The notes beneath the pieces are model-generated. The model did not search any database, was not told where the DNA came from, and saw only the letters and a list, made by a program, of their open reading frames with translations. The position numbers and the translations under genes are program-made. This document shows positions 31,409 to 39,731 of a stretch of DNA of 64,000 nucleotides, piece by piece. Source of the DNA: Prevotella sp. Lineage in GTDB: Bacteria; Bacteroidota; Bacteroidia; Bacteroidales; Bacteroidaceae. Within the stretch, counting starts at the first letter, position 1. Every line of letters starts with the position of its first letter. The stretch spans positions 1 to 64,000 of the forward strand of contig JAFZIL010000036.1 in NCBI GenBank assembly GCA_017554385.1, in the 5' to 3' direction.

Positions 31409-32203
31409 TCATTTCAGCTCCTGAGCCACGAGGTTTGTCAGTTCAACAAACTCGGCAATCGTCAATTCCTCAGGGCGACGTGTAAGAAACGTAGGATGAA
31501 GAGTAAAAAGCGAAGAATCAGCAGGAAGCAACTGGCGAAGGGATACGCGGAGCATTTTCCTACGCTGGTTGAAGGTCGTCTTCACCACACGACGGAATAG
31601 TTGCTCGTCGCAACCCAAATGCTCAACGTCATCCCGTCGTGTCATACGTATTACTGCGCTCTGAACCTTGGGTGGTGGATTGAACACCGACGGCTCCACC
31701 GTAAAGAGGTACTCCACGTTGTACCAGGCCTGAACCAGGACCGAAAGAATACCATAGTCCTTGCAACCCGGCTTCGCCGCCATACGCAGGGCAACCTCAT
31801 GCTGTATCATGCCCGTACAGCAGGGAATGTATTCACGGTTGTCGAGCATCTTGAAAAATATCTGCGACGAAATGTCGTAGGGGTAATTGCCCGTGAGCAC
31901 GAACTGACCGCCATCGAACAATGTCCCCAAGTCCATGCGCAGGAAGTCGCCACCTATTATATTATCGCGCAGGCGAGGGAAATGCTCGTTCAGATAGGCC
32001 ACCGACTCGCGGTCTATCTCTACCACACGTAGAGGTCGCGGCTTCTCCACCAGATATTGGGTCATCACTCCCATGCCGGGACCTACCTCGAGCACAGGAA
32101 GATCTGGATACGGCACATCCACGGTGTCCGCTATCCTACGTGCAATCGTCAGGTCGGTCAGGAAATGCTGACCGAGGTTCTTCTTTGGTCTTACTTGTTT
32201 CAT
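31409..32203 (-). CDS. rsmA: 16S rRNA (adenine1518/1519-N6)-dimethyltransferase
   Basis: The 264-residue KsgA/RsmA methylates two adjacent adenines in the 3' hairpin of 16S rRNA during 30S maturation. The N-terminal family signature KKNLGQHFLTD, the SAM-binding LEVGPGMGVMTQYL and the catalytic NYPYDISSQI (N-x-P-Y) are all present. Near the C-terminus, residues DSSLFTLHPT are encoded by heptamer-repeat words at 31495-31515, an in-frame insert also seen in cca and the FAD oxidase. The -7 element ends five bases before the ATG, so the mRNA may be leaderless. It is alone on its strand, between convergent and divergent neighbours. Confidence 0.96.
   Translation of the reverse strand: MKQVRPKKNLGQHFLTDLTIARRIADTVDVPYPDLPVLEVGPGMGVMTQYLVEKPRPLRVVEIDRESVAYLNEHFPRLRDNIIGGDFLRMDLGTLFDGGQFVLTGNYPYDISSQIFFKMLDNREYIPCCTGMIQHEVALRMAAKPGCKDYGILSVLVQAWYNVEYLFTVEPSVFNPPPKVQSAVIRMTRRDDVEHLGCDEQLFRRVVKTTFNQRRKMLRVSLRQLLPADSSLFTLHPTFLTRRPEELTIAEFVELTNLVAQELK
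31495..31515. repeat. Heptamer words inside rsmA
   Basis: GATGAAG, AGTAAAA and AGCGAAG follow one another and encode part of SSLFTLH. The same peptide arises from GTGAARA heptamers in two other genes of the window. Confidence 0.5.
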
Positions 32204-32208
32204 GCCTG

Positions 32209-32216
32209 CAAAGATA
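32209..32216 (-). promoter_or_regulatory. Promoter -7 element touching the rsmA start codon
   Basis: TATCTTTG on the - strand ends five bases before the ATG at 32203, predicting a transcript with almost no leader. Confidence 0.55.
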
Positions 32217-32256
32217 ACTTAATTTCGTCAAGCGACCTAACATTTTTTTCTATTTT

Positions 32257-32287
32257 TTTGGCGGTTCACTTTTTTTTCGTACCTTTG
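32257..32287 (+). promoter_or_regulatory. Consensus promoter of the zinc-ribbon/FHA gene
   Basis: TTTG (32257-32260), 19 bases, TACCTTTG (32280-32287) is a full Bacteroidetes consensus, 34 bases before the ATG at 32322. Confidence 0.75.
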
Positions 32288-32321
32288 CGGCACTAACTTA
32301 TAAAACAAAGACACGAAGAAA

Positions 32322-32909
32322 ATGAAAAGATGCCAGTTTTGTGGATGGAACAATCCGTCAGATAGCGAGAAGTGTGAGAAATGCGGACTGCCTTTAGACA
32401 GCAAAGTCCAGAAAGCCAAGGCTGCAGAAAAGAAAGCAGAGGAAACGAAAGGTGACGGTGAGCAGAACCAGCAAGAAGAACGTCCGGCCACCTCGGCAAA
32501 GACCCAGATATGGCACAAGGGGACACTGAAGCCCAACCGTCGCAAGACACCCCGCACCCCAGAAGTCCCTGCACAGCCCATGAACGTGGATACTGAAGGT
32601 CAGTTCACGCTGATGATGATGCCCGACGAAGGTGAGGATTTCATGCCCTATGCCTCCAAGTTCGAAGGTCACGAAGTGATACTGAACCGTAGTAATACAG
32701 AGAGTTCGAACAAGACCATCACCGGCAAGAAGCAGGCTCGTCTGACGAACGTTGATAACAAATGGTTTATTGAGGATTGCAGCGAGATGAAGACCACCTT
32801 TGTCAGGTCAGCCCAAAAAATCGAGTTGCATTCAGGCGACCTGATTCTCATGGGCGACCGTGTGTTCCGGTTCGACGACCTGAACGATCCTACAGACTTG
32901 GATGAATAA
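32322..32909 (+). CDS. Zinc-ribbon and FHA-like domain protein
   Basis: A 195-residue protein with an N-terminal four-cysteine zinc ribbon (Cys4, Cys7, Cys18, Cys21 in MKRCQFCGWN and KCEKCG), a charged Lys/Glu linker rich in Ala (about 27-85), and a C-terminal FHA-like beta-sandwich (about 90-190). The latter has a VILNRSNTESSNKTITGKK segment in place of the usual RS..H loop, then ARLTNVDNKWFIEDCSE, LHSGDLILMGDRVFRFDDL. FHA domains read phosphothreonine, but loop conservation here is weak, so binding is uncertain. The following gene overlaps its last eight bases, indicating translational coupling. Confidence 0.8.
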   Translation: MKRCQFCGWNNPSDSEKCEKCGLPLDSKVQKAKAAEKKAEETKGDGEQNQQEERPATSAKTQIWHKGTLKPNRRKTPRTPEVPAQPMNVDTEGQFTLMMMPDEGEDFMPYASKFEGHEVILNRSNTESSNKTITGKKQARLTNVDNKWFIEDCSEMKTTFVRSAQKIELHSGDLILMGDRVFRFDDLNDPTDLDE

Positions 32910-33894
32910 GTTTCAAAGTGCTATCAGGTTCCTGTTACCACTGGTGCTGGGAGGTGCGATACTCTGGTGGATGTATCGCGACTTTGACTTTCAGCGCATA
33001 GAGCATGTGTTGTGGCACGAGATGAACTGGACGTGGATGCTACTGTCACTGCCCTTCGGTGTCTTGGCTCAGATGTTTCGCGGCTGGCGGTGGCGACAGA
33101 CACTCGAGCCCATGGGCGAGAAGCCACGTACGTCGGTAGCCGTCAACAGCGTGTTCCTGAGCTATGCAGCATCGTTAGTAGTGCCACGCATCGGCGAGTT
33201 CACGCGCTGTGGCGTGTTGAAGCGTTGGGATGACATATCATTTCCGAAAGCATTAGGAACGGTGGTCACCGAGCGAGCCGTGGACTCACTCGTCGTACTC
33301 TTTGTGACGGGCACGACGCTGCTATTCCAGATGAGCGTCTTCGGCACATTCTTCAAGAAGACGGGCACTTCGATGGATACCATCCTGCATCAATTCTCTG
33401 CTACAGGCTACGTCGTCACCTTTATTTGCGGCATAGCCGTACTGCTATTACTGCATCTGTTCTTAAAACGTCTCTCCATATATAATAAGGTAAAGACAAC
33501 GCTCTCCGGCATTTGGGAAGGAGTACTCTCACTGCGGGGTGTGAAGAGTCTGCCGCTGTTCCTGTTGTTCACCGGGGGCATCTGGCTCAGCTATTTCCTG
33601 CACTATTACCTCACCTTTTTCTGTTTCGACTTCACCAGTCACCTTGGCATCGGCTGTGCACTGGTGTCGTTCGTCGTGGGTTCCATCGCAGTGATCGTAC
33701 CCACGCCAAATGGTGCCGGTCCCTGGCACTTTGCCGTGAAGACGATGCTCATCCTCTATGGCGTACAAGACGAGCAGGCGCTCTACTTCGTCCTTATCGT
33801 ACACACCATTCAGACATTCCTTGTCGTCCTGCTTGGAGTATGGGCATGGCTGAGACTCCAATACGTCAAAAGGACTACTCATAGTAACCTCTAA
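32902..33894 (+). CDS. YbhN/UPF0104 family integral membrane protein
   Basis: A 330-residue polytopic protein of the lysylphosphatidylglycerol-synthase transmembrane (UPF0104, YbhN-like) family, with about eight helices. Typical segments are VNSVFLSYAASLVVPRIGEF, the RAVDSLVVLFVTGTTLL helix and IAVIVPTPNGAGPWHFAVK. In the flippase-synthase MprF this domain moves lipids, but the stand-alone form has no firm function. It lacks the MprF catalytic domain. It overlaps the FHA gene by eight bases and precedes pepD by 16 bases, so the three form an operon. Confidence 0.85.
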   Translation: MNKFQSAIRFLLPLVLGGAILWWMYRDFDFQRIEHVLWHEMNWTWMLLSLPFGVLAQMFRGWRWRQTLEPMGEKPRTSVAVNSVFLSYAASLVVPRIGEFTRCGVLKRWDDISFPKALGTVVTERAVDSLVVLFVTGTTLLFQMSVFGTFFKKTGTSMDTILHQFSATGYVVTFICGIAVLLLLHLFLKRLSIYNKVKTTLSGIWEGVLSLRGVKSLPLFLLFTGGIWLSYFLHYYLTFFCFDFTSHLGIGCALVSFVVGSIAVIVPTPNGAGPWHFAVKTMLILYGVQDEQALYFVLIVHTIQTFLVVLLGVWAWLRLQYVKRTTHSNL

Positions 33895-33910
33895 TATTAA
33901 ACAAAAAAAC

Positions 33911-35371
33911 ATGAACGAAATTCAGAACCTCGCGCCCCAATGCATCTGGCGCAATTTCTACAAACTGACACAGGTGCCCCGCCCCAGCGGACACTTAGAG
34001 AAAATCCAGCAGTTCCTGCTCGACTTCGGCAAGGAGTGCGGCGTCTATGCCGTGAAGGACCCTGCCGGTAACATCCACTTCCGTAAGCCCGCCACACCGG
34101 GCATGGAGAACCGCAAGGGCATCATCCTGCAGGCCCACATGGACATGGTGCCGCAGAAGACACCCGAGTCGACCCATAACTTCGAGACCGACCCCATCGA
34201 GCCGTGGATCGACGGTGAGTGGGTGAAGGCGAAGGGAACGACGCTCGGTGCCGACAACGGACTGGGCGTAGCCTCGATCATGGCCATCATGGAGGACAAG
34301 ACCCTGAAGCATGGTCCCATCGACGCGCTGATCACAGCTGATGAAGAGACCGGCATGTTCGGTGCCAACGACCTGCCCGAAGGACAGCTTCAGGGCGACA
34401 TCCTGCTGAACCTCGACTCCGAGCACTGGGGTAAGTTCGTCATCGGCTCGGCCGGTGGCATCGACGTTACCGCTACGCTGGAATATAAAGAGGTGGATAC
34501 CGACCCGGACGACGTAGCCGTAGCCATCACGGTACAGGGCTTGCGCGGCGGCCACAGCGGCCTGGAGATCAACGAGGGTCGTGCCAATGCCAACAAGCTG
34601 TTGGTACAGGTCGTTCGCGAGGCCATCGAGGACTATGAGGCACGCCTCTGTTCATGGCATGGCGGCAACATGCGCAACGCCATCCCCTTCAAGGCCGAGG
34701 CTGTGCTTACCCTGCCGAAGGAGAACGTGCCTGCAGTGAAGGGCATCGTAGAGGAATGGGCTGCCACGTTCAACGACGAGTTCAAGCTCATCGAACCGCA
34801 GGGTGTCAAGGTGAGCTGCGAGGAGGTAGAGGCTCCGAAGACACAGGTGCCTGAGGAGATACAGGACAATATCATCAACGCCATCTTCGCCTGCCACGAC
34901 GGTGTCATCCGTTTCATCCCCGCCTATCCCGCCGTGGTAGAGACATCGAGCAACCTTGCCATTATCGACATCACCGAGGGCCGTGCCGCCATCAAGATCC
35001 TGGCACGTTCGAGCCGCGAGGACATGAAGGACTATGTGGTGACCATGCTCGAGAGCTGCTTCTCCATGGCTGGCATGAAGGTCGAGACGGCTGGCTCGTA
35101 TGGCGGCTGGGATCCGAACCCTGACTCAGAGATCCTGCACCTGCTGTTGAAGGAGTACAAGGAGCTGTTCGGCCAAGACGGCATCATCCAGGTAGACCAC
35201 GCTGGTCTCGAGTGCTCGGTCATCCTGGGTAAGTACCCGCACCTCGACGTTGTCTCGCTGGGTCCCACGATGAAGTCGCCTCACACCACCACCGAACGTG
35301 CCCTCATCGCCACCGTCGAGCCCTTCTGGCAGTTGCTGAAGAAGGCGCTCGAGGATGTGCCTGAGAAGTAA
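33911..35371 (+). CDS. pepD: Aminoacyl-histidine dipeptidase (Xaa-His, M20 family)
   Basis: The 486-residue cytosolic metallopeptidase of the M20C family splits dipeptides, notably those ending in His such as carnosine. Metal and catalytic residues are seen in LQAHMDMVPQ, GADNGLGVASIMA, ADEETGMFGA, LDSEHWG and the closing MKSPHTTTERALI. The dimerisation domain lies at about 200-385. Length equals the family norm. It is last in the FHA-YbhN-pepD operon and is followed by a strong bidirectional terminator. Confidence 0.95.
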   Translation: MNEIQNLAPQCIWRNFYKLTQVPRPSGHLEKIQQFLLDFGKECGVYAVKDPAGNIHFRKPATPGMENRKGIILQAHMDMVPQKTPESTHNFETDPIEPWIDGEWVKAKGTTLGADNGLGVASIMAIMEDKTLKHGPIDALITADEETGMFGANDLPEGQLQGDILLNLDSEHWGKFVIGSAGGIDVTATLEYKEVDTDPDDVAVAITVQGLRGGHSGLEINEGRANANKLLVQVVREAIEDYEARLCSWHGGNMRNAIPFKAEAVLTLPKENVPAVKGIVEEWAATFNDEFKLIEPQGVKVSCEEVEAPKTQVPEEIQDNIINAIFACHDGVIRFIPAYPAVVETSSNLAIIDITEGRAAIKILARSSREDMKDYVVTMLESCFSMAGMKVETAGSYGGWDPNPDSEILHLLLKEYKELFGQDGIIQVDHAGLECSVILGKYPHLDVVSLGPTMKSPHTTTERALIATVEPFWQLLKKALEDVPEK

Positions 35372-35391
35372 AGCGAATAGTGTACTATACC

Positions 35392-35435
35392 GAAATCAGC
35401 CGAAAGTGCAATGACTTTCGGCTGATTTCTTATTC
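35392..35435. terminator. Bidirectional terminator after pepD
   Basis: A perfect 16-base stem (35392-35407 with 35414-35429), loop GCAATG, then TTATTCC on the + strand. It separates pepD from the convergent LruC gene. Confidence 0.9.
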
Positions 35436-35471
35436 CTACATGAATCCATTTTTTCAACGATTCTACTGACT

Positions 35472-37718
35472 TTATTCTGTAGTATCTATGACCTCAGAAT
35501 CGAGATGCTTCAGATACCAGTCAGAATTCTTCTTGCCTTCACTAATTGACCACTCCAGAAAATCGGGGAAGAACACGTCTATACGCTTGCTCTCATTTTC
35601 GCGTTTTAAAATGGTGTTCTGGAATTCACTGATAGATACTCCTTCCAAATAGAACGCGAACGGGAACTCACCATTACCCACATAGTACATCTTCTGTCCG
35701 TTTGACTTCTTGACATTAGGATTAGACTTGTCGGCCTTTGTACCAAACAGGCTCGTGTCTGCCTGCTTCGTTGGCTCTGTCCAGGGAAGGTGTACTTCCA
35801 ATTGTTTACCATTTTCTAATTTACGCCAGAGGAAAGGTCTGATGGTCGACTGGCCTTTGTTCAAGGCTTTCGTATAAGTCACCTCAAACACCCATGTCAC
35901 GCCTTCACCAGTAGCTTTGTTTTCGTTCTTTGTGATGTCGTCAGTCAGATACCACATTCTTGTCTCCTTCGGGGTGTCGTTGCCTCCCCATCTGATTTCT
36001 GGCAGGTAGTAGTACATCTTATTATACATCGTGTAGTTCTCTGAAGCGAACTTAGTCTGTCCAGGCAAAAGCTTGTTCACATAGATGGTGGCAATATCGG
36101 ATCCTTGGAGGTCGACAGCCAGTCCATCCTTCAATGTGATGTAGTTATGATAAGTAGTGAGGTAGAATCGCTCCTTGCTCAGTTTCTTTGAGCCATCGGG
36201 GTGAGTGTAAAACTCTAACTCATGCTTACAGTTAATCATGAGGTCGTTCATGTCGTAATCACCAGACTCAGGCCATTTGTCCTCAAAGCCATAGACGCCT
36301 TCGACCGTGGCTCTTCGGCTTTCAATTTTTGGGGTATCTTTCAAATCAAAGGCATTGGCAGGATTGAGGGCGAACATCAGGTCATCGTAGTCCTTATCGT
36401 CGCAAGCATCCTCAAACGATATCACTACATACTCGTTGCCGTTGGGAGCCGTATAGGCAAACTTTGCAGAGCGTGCTTCGCCATTAGGATTGGGGAATTT
36501 GACCCCTTCGTCGTATGCGGAAGACAACCCGTCCGTCGTGGATGCCCAGATGTTATGTTTTTTTGCATAGCTATTACCGTTGACCGCATAATCTTTGCCT
36601 CTCTGTCCCCACGCGTTGGTCTTAAGAATAAACCCAATCTTTGTGCCGGCGGGGAAGATGGTGGTACCATTATTAGTGTCAATGCCTCCGTCAGCCGTGG
36701 GTGGATAATACATTAACTGAACCACATCGCCACGAAGGGCACCAATATTCCCGTTATATTTGTTGTTGGGATAACTGCCTCGTGGCCATTCACCGTCCTG
36801 TGTGTTGGGGAATACCATGATGATGTTCAGGTCCATCTTGTTTGTAGGAGCATTGCCAGTGTAATAGTAATAGCCTAAAGAACTGTTCCAGCAGGTGCTA
36901 CTACCCATTGCAGTAAGACTTACCTCTGAGGCTTTTAATAGATGCAGGTCGCTGGCAGCACGATAGCTCTCCTTAAGAGTCGTACCCGAGTTAAGGGCAT
37001 CACAGGCAGTACTGTACATACCGTTGAATTCTTCTTCTGTAAATATCAAGCCCTTGTTGATGAGGGTTTGATTCGTTTTGTCAAGCAGATAGTCTGGACG
37101 ACCACTTGCCGAGTTCCAAGTGCCTAATGGCGTTACCCAAGGCTTGTACACCTGTGTACCATCACCTTTCTTGTAAAGATGCGTCATACTCGACAGGTCT
37201 TTGGTGGATGTACCTGCACCTGCCACTCGTTTTGGTGCATTTTGCCTGCTTGAATTACTCACAGGGTTCTTCACCACCATGACAGCCGAACCGTTCTCTA
37301 CGACAGTCATGTTGCGCCTCAAGCCAATCAAGAAGTTGCCGGTGACAATATGTAGCCTCTTGGCGTATGCTGGCAATGTAACTGTTTCGTCGTACTTTCC
37401 CTGCTTATCGGTATAACCGGAAAAGATGGGCTTTATATTCTCATTGATATACTCTCCGAGCGAATTCTCATTGACAATGGGATTGACATTGTACACACTG
37501 AAGAATATTGGGATATTGGCATTGAAGTCCGAATAGTCTACAATCAAGTCTACATTCTGTGTAGTAGAGAAGTCAAAAGAATTTGCGACCTTTTCATTTT
37601 CTATTGGAGAATCATTCCCTTTGTCGAAAAACTCATCTGTATCCTTACATGAGGCGGCCAAAAAACAAACAAATGCATAAAAGCACATGTGTGATAATAA
37701 ACGATTCATCTTTGTCAT
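35472..37718 (-). CDS. DUF4114-LruC domain lipoprotein
   Basis: The frame is open from 37811, but the ATG at 37718 sits behind a consensus promoter and begins a lipoprotein signal (MTKMNRLLSHMCFYAF, lipobox LAASC), giving 748 residues. A Ca-binding-like DUF4114 segment (EDACDDKDYDDLMFAL) lies in the middle, followed by the LruC/DUF4842 domain with FEDKWPESGDYDMNDLMIN near residue 490 and the rest of the C-terminus. Acidic DxDxND motifs suggest metal binding. Such proteins are surface or secreted in Bacteroidales and spirochaetes; the function is unknown. It has its own promoter but lies only about 100 bases after the CotH gene. Confidence 0.82.
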   Translation of the reverse strand: MTKMNRLLSHMCFYAFVCFLAASCKDTDEFFDKGNDSPIENEKVANSFDFSTTQNVDLIVDYSDFNANIPIFFSVYNVNPIVNENSLGEYINENIKPIFSGYTDKQGKYDETVTLPAYAKRLHIVTGNFLIGLRRNMTVVENGSAVMVVKNPVSNSSRQNAPKRVAGAGTSTKDLSSMTHLYKKGDGTQVYKPWVTPLGTWNSASGRPDYLLDKTNQTLINKGLIFTEEEFNGMYSTACDALNSGTTLKESYRAASDLHLLKASEVSLTAMGSSTCWNSSLGYYYYTGNAPTNKMDLNIIMVFPNTQDGEWPRGSYPNNKYNGNIGALRGDVVQLMYYPPTADGGIDTNNGTTIFPAGTKIGFILKTNAWGQRGKDYAVNGNSYAKKHNIWASTTDGLSSAYDEGVKFPNPNGEARSAKFAYTAPNGNEYVVISFEDACDDKDYDDLMFALNPANAFDLKDTPKIESRRATVEGVYGFEDKWPESGDYDMNDLMINCKHELEFYTHPDGSKKLSKERFYLTTYHNYITLKDGLAVDLQGSDIATIYVNKLLPGQTKFASENYTMYNKMYYYLPEIRWGGNDTPKETRMWYLTDDITKNENKATGEGVTWVFEVTYTKALNKGQSTIRPFLWRKLENGKQLEVHLPWTEPTKQADTSLFGTKADKSNPNVKKSNGQKMYYVGNGEFPFAFYLEGVSISEFQNTILKRENESKRIDVFFPDFLEWSISEGKKNSDWYLKHLDSEVIDTTE

Positions 37719-37754
37719 ATAGTTACTTTTTTGGTAATTAGTAGTATTCGACTG

Positions 37755-37786
37755 CAAATATAGTAATAAATATCGGAACAAACAAA
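37755..37786 (-). promoter_or_regulatory. Consensus promoter of the first LruC gene
   Basis: On the - strand TTTG (37786-37783), 20 bases, TATATTTG (37762-37755) is a full match, about 37 bases before the ATG at 37718. It allows this gene to be expressed apart from the polysaccharide operon. Confidence 0.7.
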
Positions 37787-37815
37787 TAATATTGTGTTTA
37801 TTTTTACACAAATCA

Positions 37816-39678
37816 TTAACGTATTTTTATTTTAGCTGCTTGATGACCCTGTTTGACGACGTATATACCTGTAGACAAACATTCCAAGTTGGAGTTACAG
37901 GGTTGTCCTGCCATATTGAACACTTGATATGGCTGTGACAAATCCATTTTCGTCATTGCAATGCCATCATCAATATAAGTATAGCCCAACTTTTTGTCCA
38001 TCCAAAGCAGTCGCTCACTGATGAAACGGCGCACATTCTGAACTTCTGCTTTGTAACTCCCAAACACAGTATGGTTCATGTGAACTATTTCGTTCATAAT
38101 GGGCCAACGGATAAAATTCAACATCTGTGACTGTTGCAGGGACTCCTCCAAAGAATCTACGTATGCCAGAAGATGTTTCTCGTTGATGCGATCATGTCGA
38201 GCCTTGTCCCATATATTACGTATTTGCACCTGAGCATTGGCATTCCGGACAATAATATTATCAGCGAATACCTTCATATTGCCTGTCGTGCTTCCCCCAC
38301 TACGATAGACATAATCGCTTTTGCTGTTGACAGGATAGGTTCGTTTGTCGTTATCAAAAGCAAGGTCGAAATCCCACACAGGGCCAGTGAAGATAGTATC
38401 ATTCTCACGATGCTTGTACATATATACGCTCCAATAGGTGTCAGTATTTCCCGACAACTCACCGACGAGAAAGTGACGAAGAAAAGTGTTTAAATCTAGG
38501 TATTTCTCCCATTCATCTTCCATCCTATTGAAGTTCTCTTCAATATACACCTTTTGCAAGTCTGATATTTCGTCATCATCAGGATAATGAATCGTCATCG
38601 GAGTTCCTTTCGCCGATTTGAACCAACAGGGTTCACCAGATGCACGTGCATCGACTTCAACGAGGTATGCTGTGACGCTCAACGAGTCGGCCCTTTCCTC
38701 TTTTAGTGTATCAACGAGTTCTACTCGATTTTTCTTCACATCAATGTGGTCACATAGCTGGTAGTTCCCTTTGTACTCTCCGTTTAATAGCACATCTACA
38801 GACTGACCGTAGGGCGTGTAAGGCATATCCATGCAACGGCTCAATTCAAAAGCCAGCAAATTACGCATTAGCGTCTTGTCACCGTAATTGTTGATGAGCG
38901 TCCATTTCTTTGCTTTTGCCGGTGAGTCCACCACCCGATGCTTCTCGTTGAACTTGATACGATAAGGCTTCTTGGGGAAGCTGATGGAGCCGTTACCTCG
39001 CAGACGAACGACACCCGTGTCTGATCGCAACACCTTTCCCCTATCACTGATAACCGTTATTACTGCTTTGATATTATGAATTTTATCGTATGGCTCCACA
39101 TTTCCTTCTGTATGGATGCTCACCGTTGGCAGGTTTGTAAGACGATAAAGATTGGATTCATCGCCCTCCCCTGCATGACCATAGAACTCCAGTTCACCAA
39201 TATTGCACCGCATATCAGAAGGTCCGACGTAACGCACATATCGAAAGCCTTTGGAACATGAAATGTTAGCATACGACATTTTCATGGCGGTACCCACCTC
39301 TGTGATGATGTACAGCGGCAACGCATCCATAAAGTCGGGACTGTTGGCTCCCTCAATAACGCCAAGTAACATTCTTTCACCAGCACGGCTACGATTGGCA
39401 GGCGCCCAAGCAACAAACGTTATGATATGAGGCTCACCCAAATCAAGTCCTACCCAGGCATAACTTCGATCGTAGGCCGCAAAATAGGTAGTCAGGTCAC
39501 CGTCAAAAGCACATTCTCGAGTATTGACAGTAGTCGTCGGTTGGTCGTTGGCATAGTCTACCGACTTTGACGTTCCAATCACCGTTCCTGTCAGTTTCTT
39601 GTCATAAAAGTCTGCCTGTGCAATGCTACTGCAAAGGCAAAAGAAAACAAGAATAGTATAAATGCGTGCCTTTTTCAT
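37816..39678 (-). CDS. CotH-kinase-like surface protein with type IX secretion tail
   Basis: From the ATG at 39678 (the frame is open to 39699) the 620-residue protein has a signal peptide (MKKARIYTILVFFCLC, cut near AQA) and a discoidin-like domain (about 30-165, AFDGDLTTYFAAYD and WVGLDLGEPHIITF). A CotH kinase domain follows (about 200-520). The CotH part shows FPKKPYRIKFNEKH, WTLINNYGDKTLMRNLLAFEL, YKGNYQLCDHID and GPVWDFDLAFDND. The end (YQVFNMAGQPCNSNLECLSTG to KIKIR) is a type IX sorting tail. CotH proteins are atypical kinases that phosphorylate spore-coat or secreted proteins; a neighbouring LruC protein is a possible substrate, which is inference. Confidence 0.88.
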   Translation of the reverse strand: MKKARIYTILVFFCLCSSIAQADFYDKKLTGTVIGTSKSVDYANDQPTTTVNTRECAFDGDLTTYFAAYDRSYAWVGLDLGEPHIITFVAWAPANRSRAGERMLLGVIEGANSPDFMDALPLYIITEVGTAMKMSYANISCSKGFRYVRYVGPSDMRCNIGELEFYGHAGEGDESNLYRLTNLPTVSIHTEGNVEPYDKIHNIKAVITVISDRGKVLRSDTGVVRLRGNGSISFPKKPYRIKFNEKHRVVDSPAKAKKWTLINNYGDKTLMRNLLAFELSRCMDMPYTPYGQSVDVLLNGEYKGNYQLCDHIDVKKNRVELVDTLKEERADSLSVTAYLVEVDARASGEPCWFKSAKGTPMTIHYPDDDEISDLQKVYIEENFNRMEDEWEKYLDLNTFLRHFLVGELSGNTDTYWSVYMYKHRENDTIFTGPVWDFDLAFDNDKRTYPVNSKSDYVYRSGGSTTGNMKVFADNIIVRNANAQVQIRNIWDKARHDRINEKHLLAYVDSLEESLQQSQMLNFIRWPIMNEIVHMNHTVFGSYKAEVQNVRRFISERLLWMDKKLGYTYIDDGIAMTKMDLSQPYQVFNMAGQPCNSNLECLSTGIYVVKQGHQAAKIKIR

Positions 39679-39731
39679 CTTGAGGAGAATAAAGGACATG
39701 CCAAAATGCTTGACGTGTCCTCTTTGTTTGA

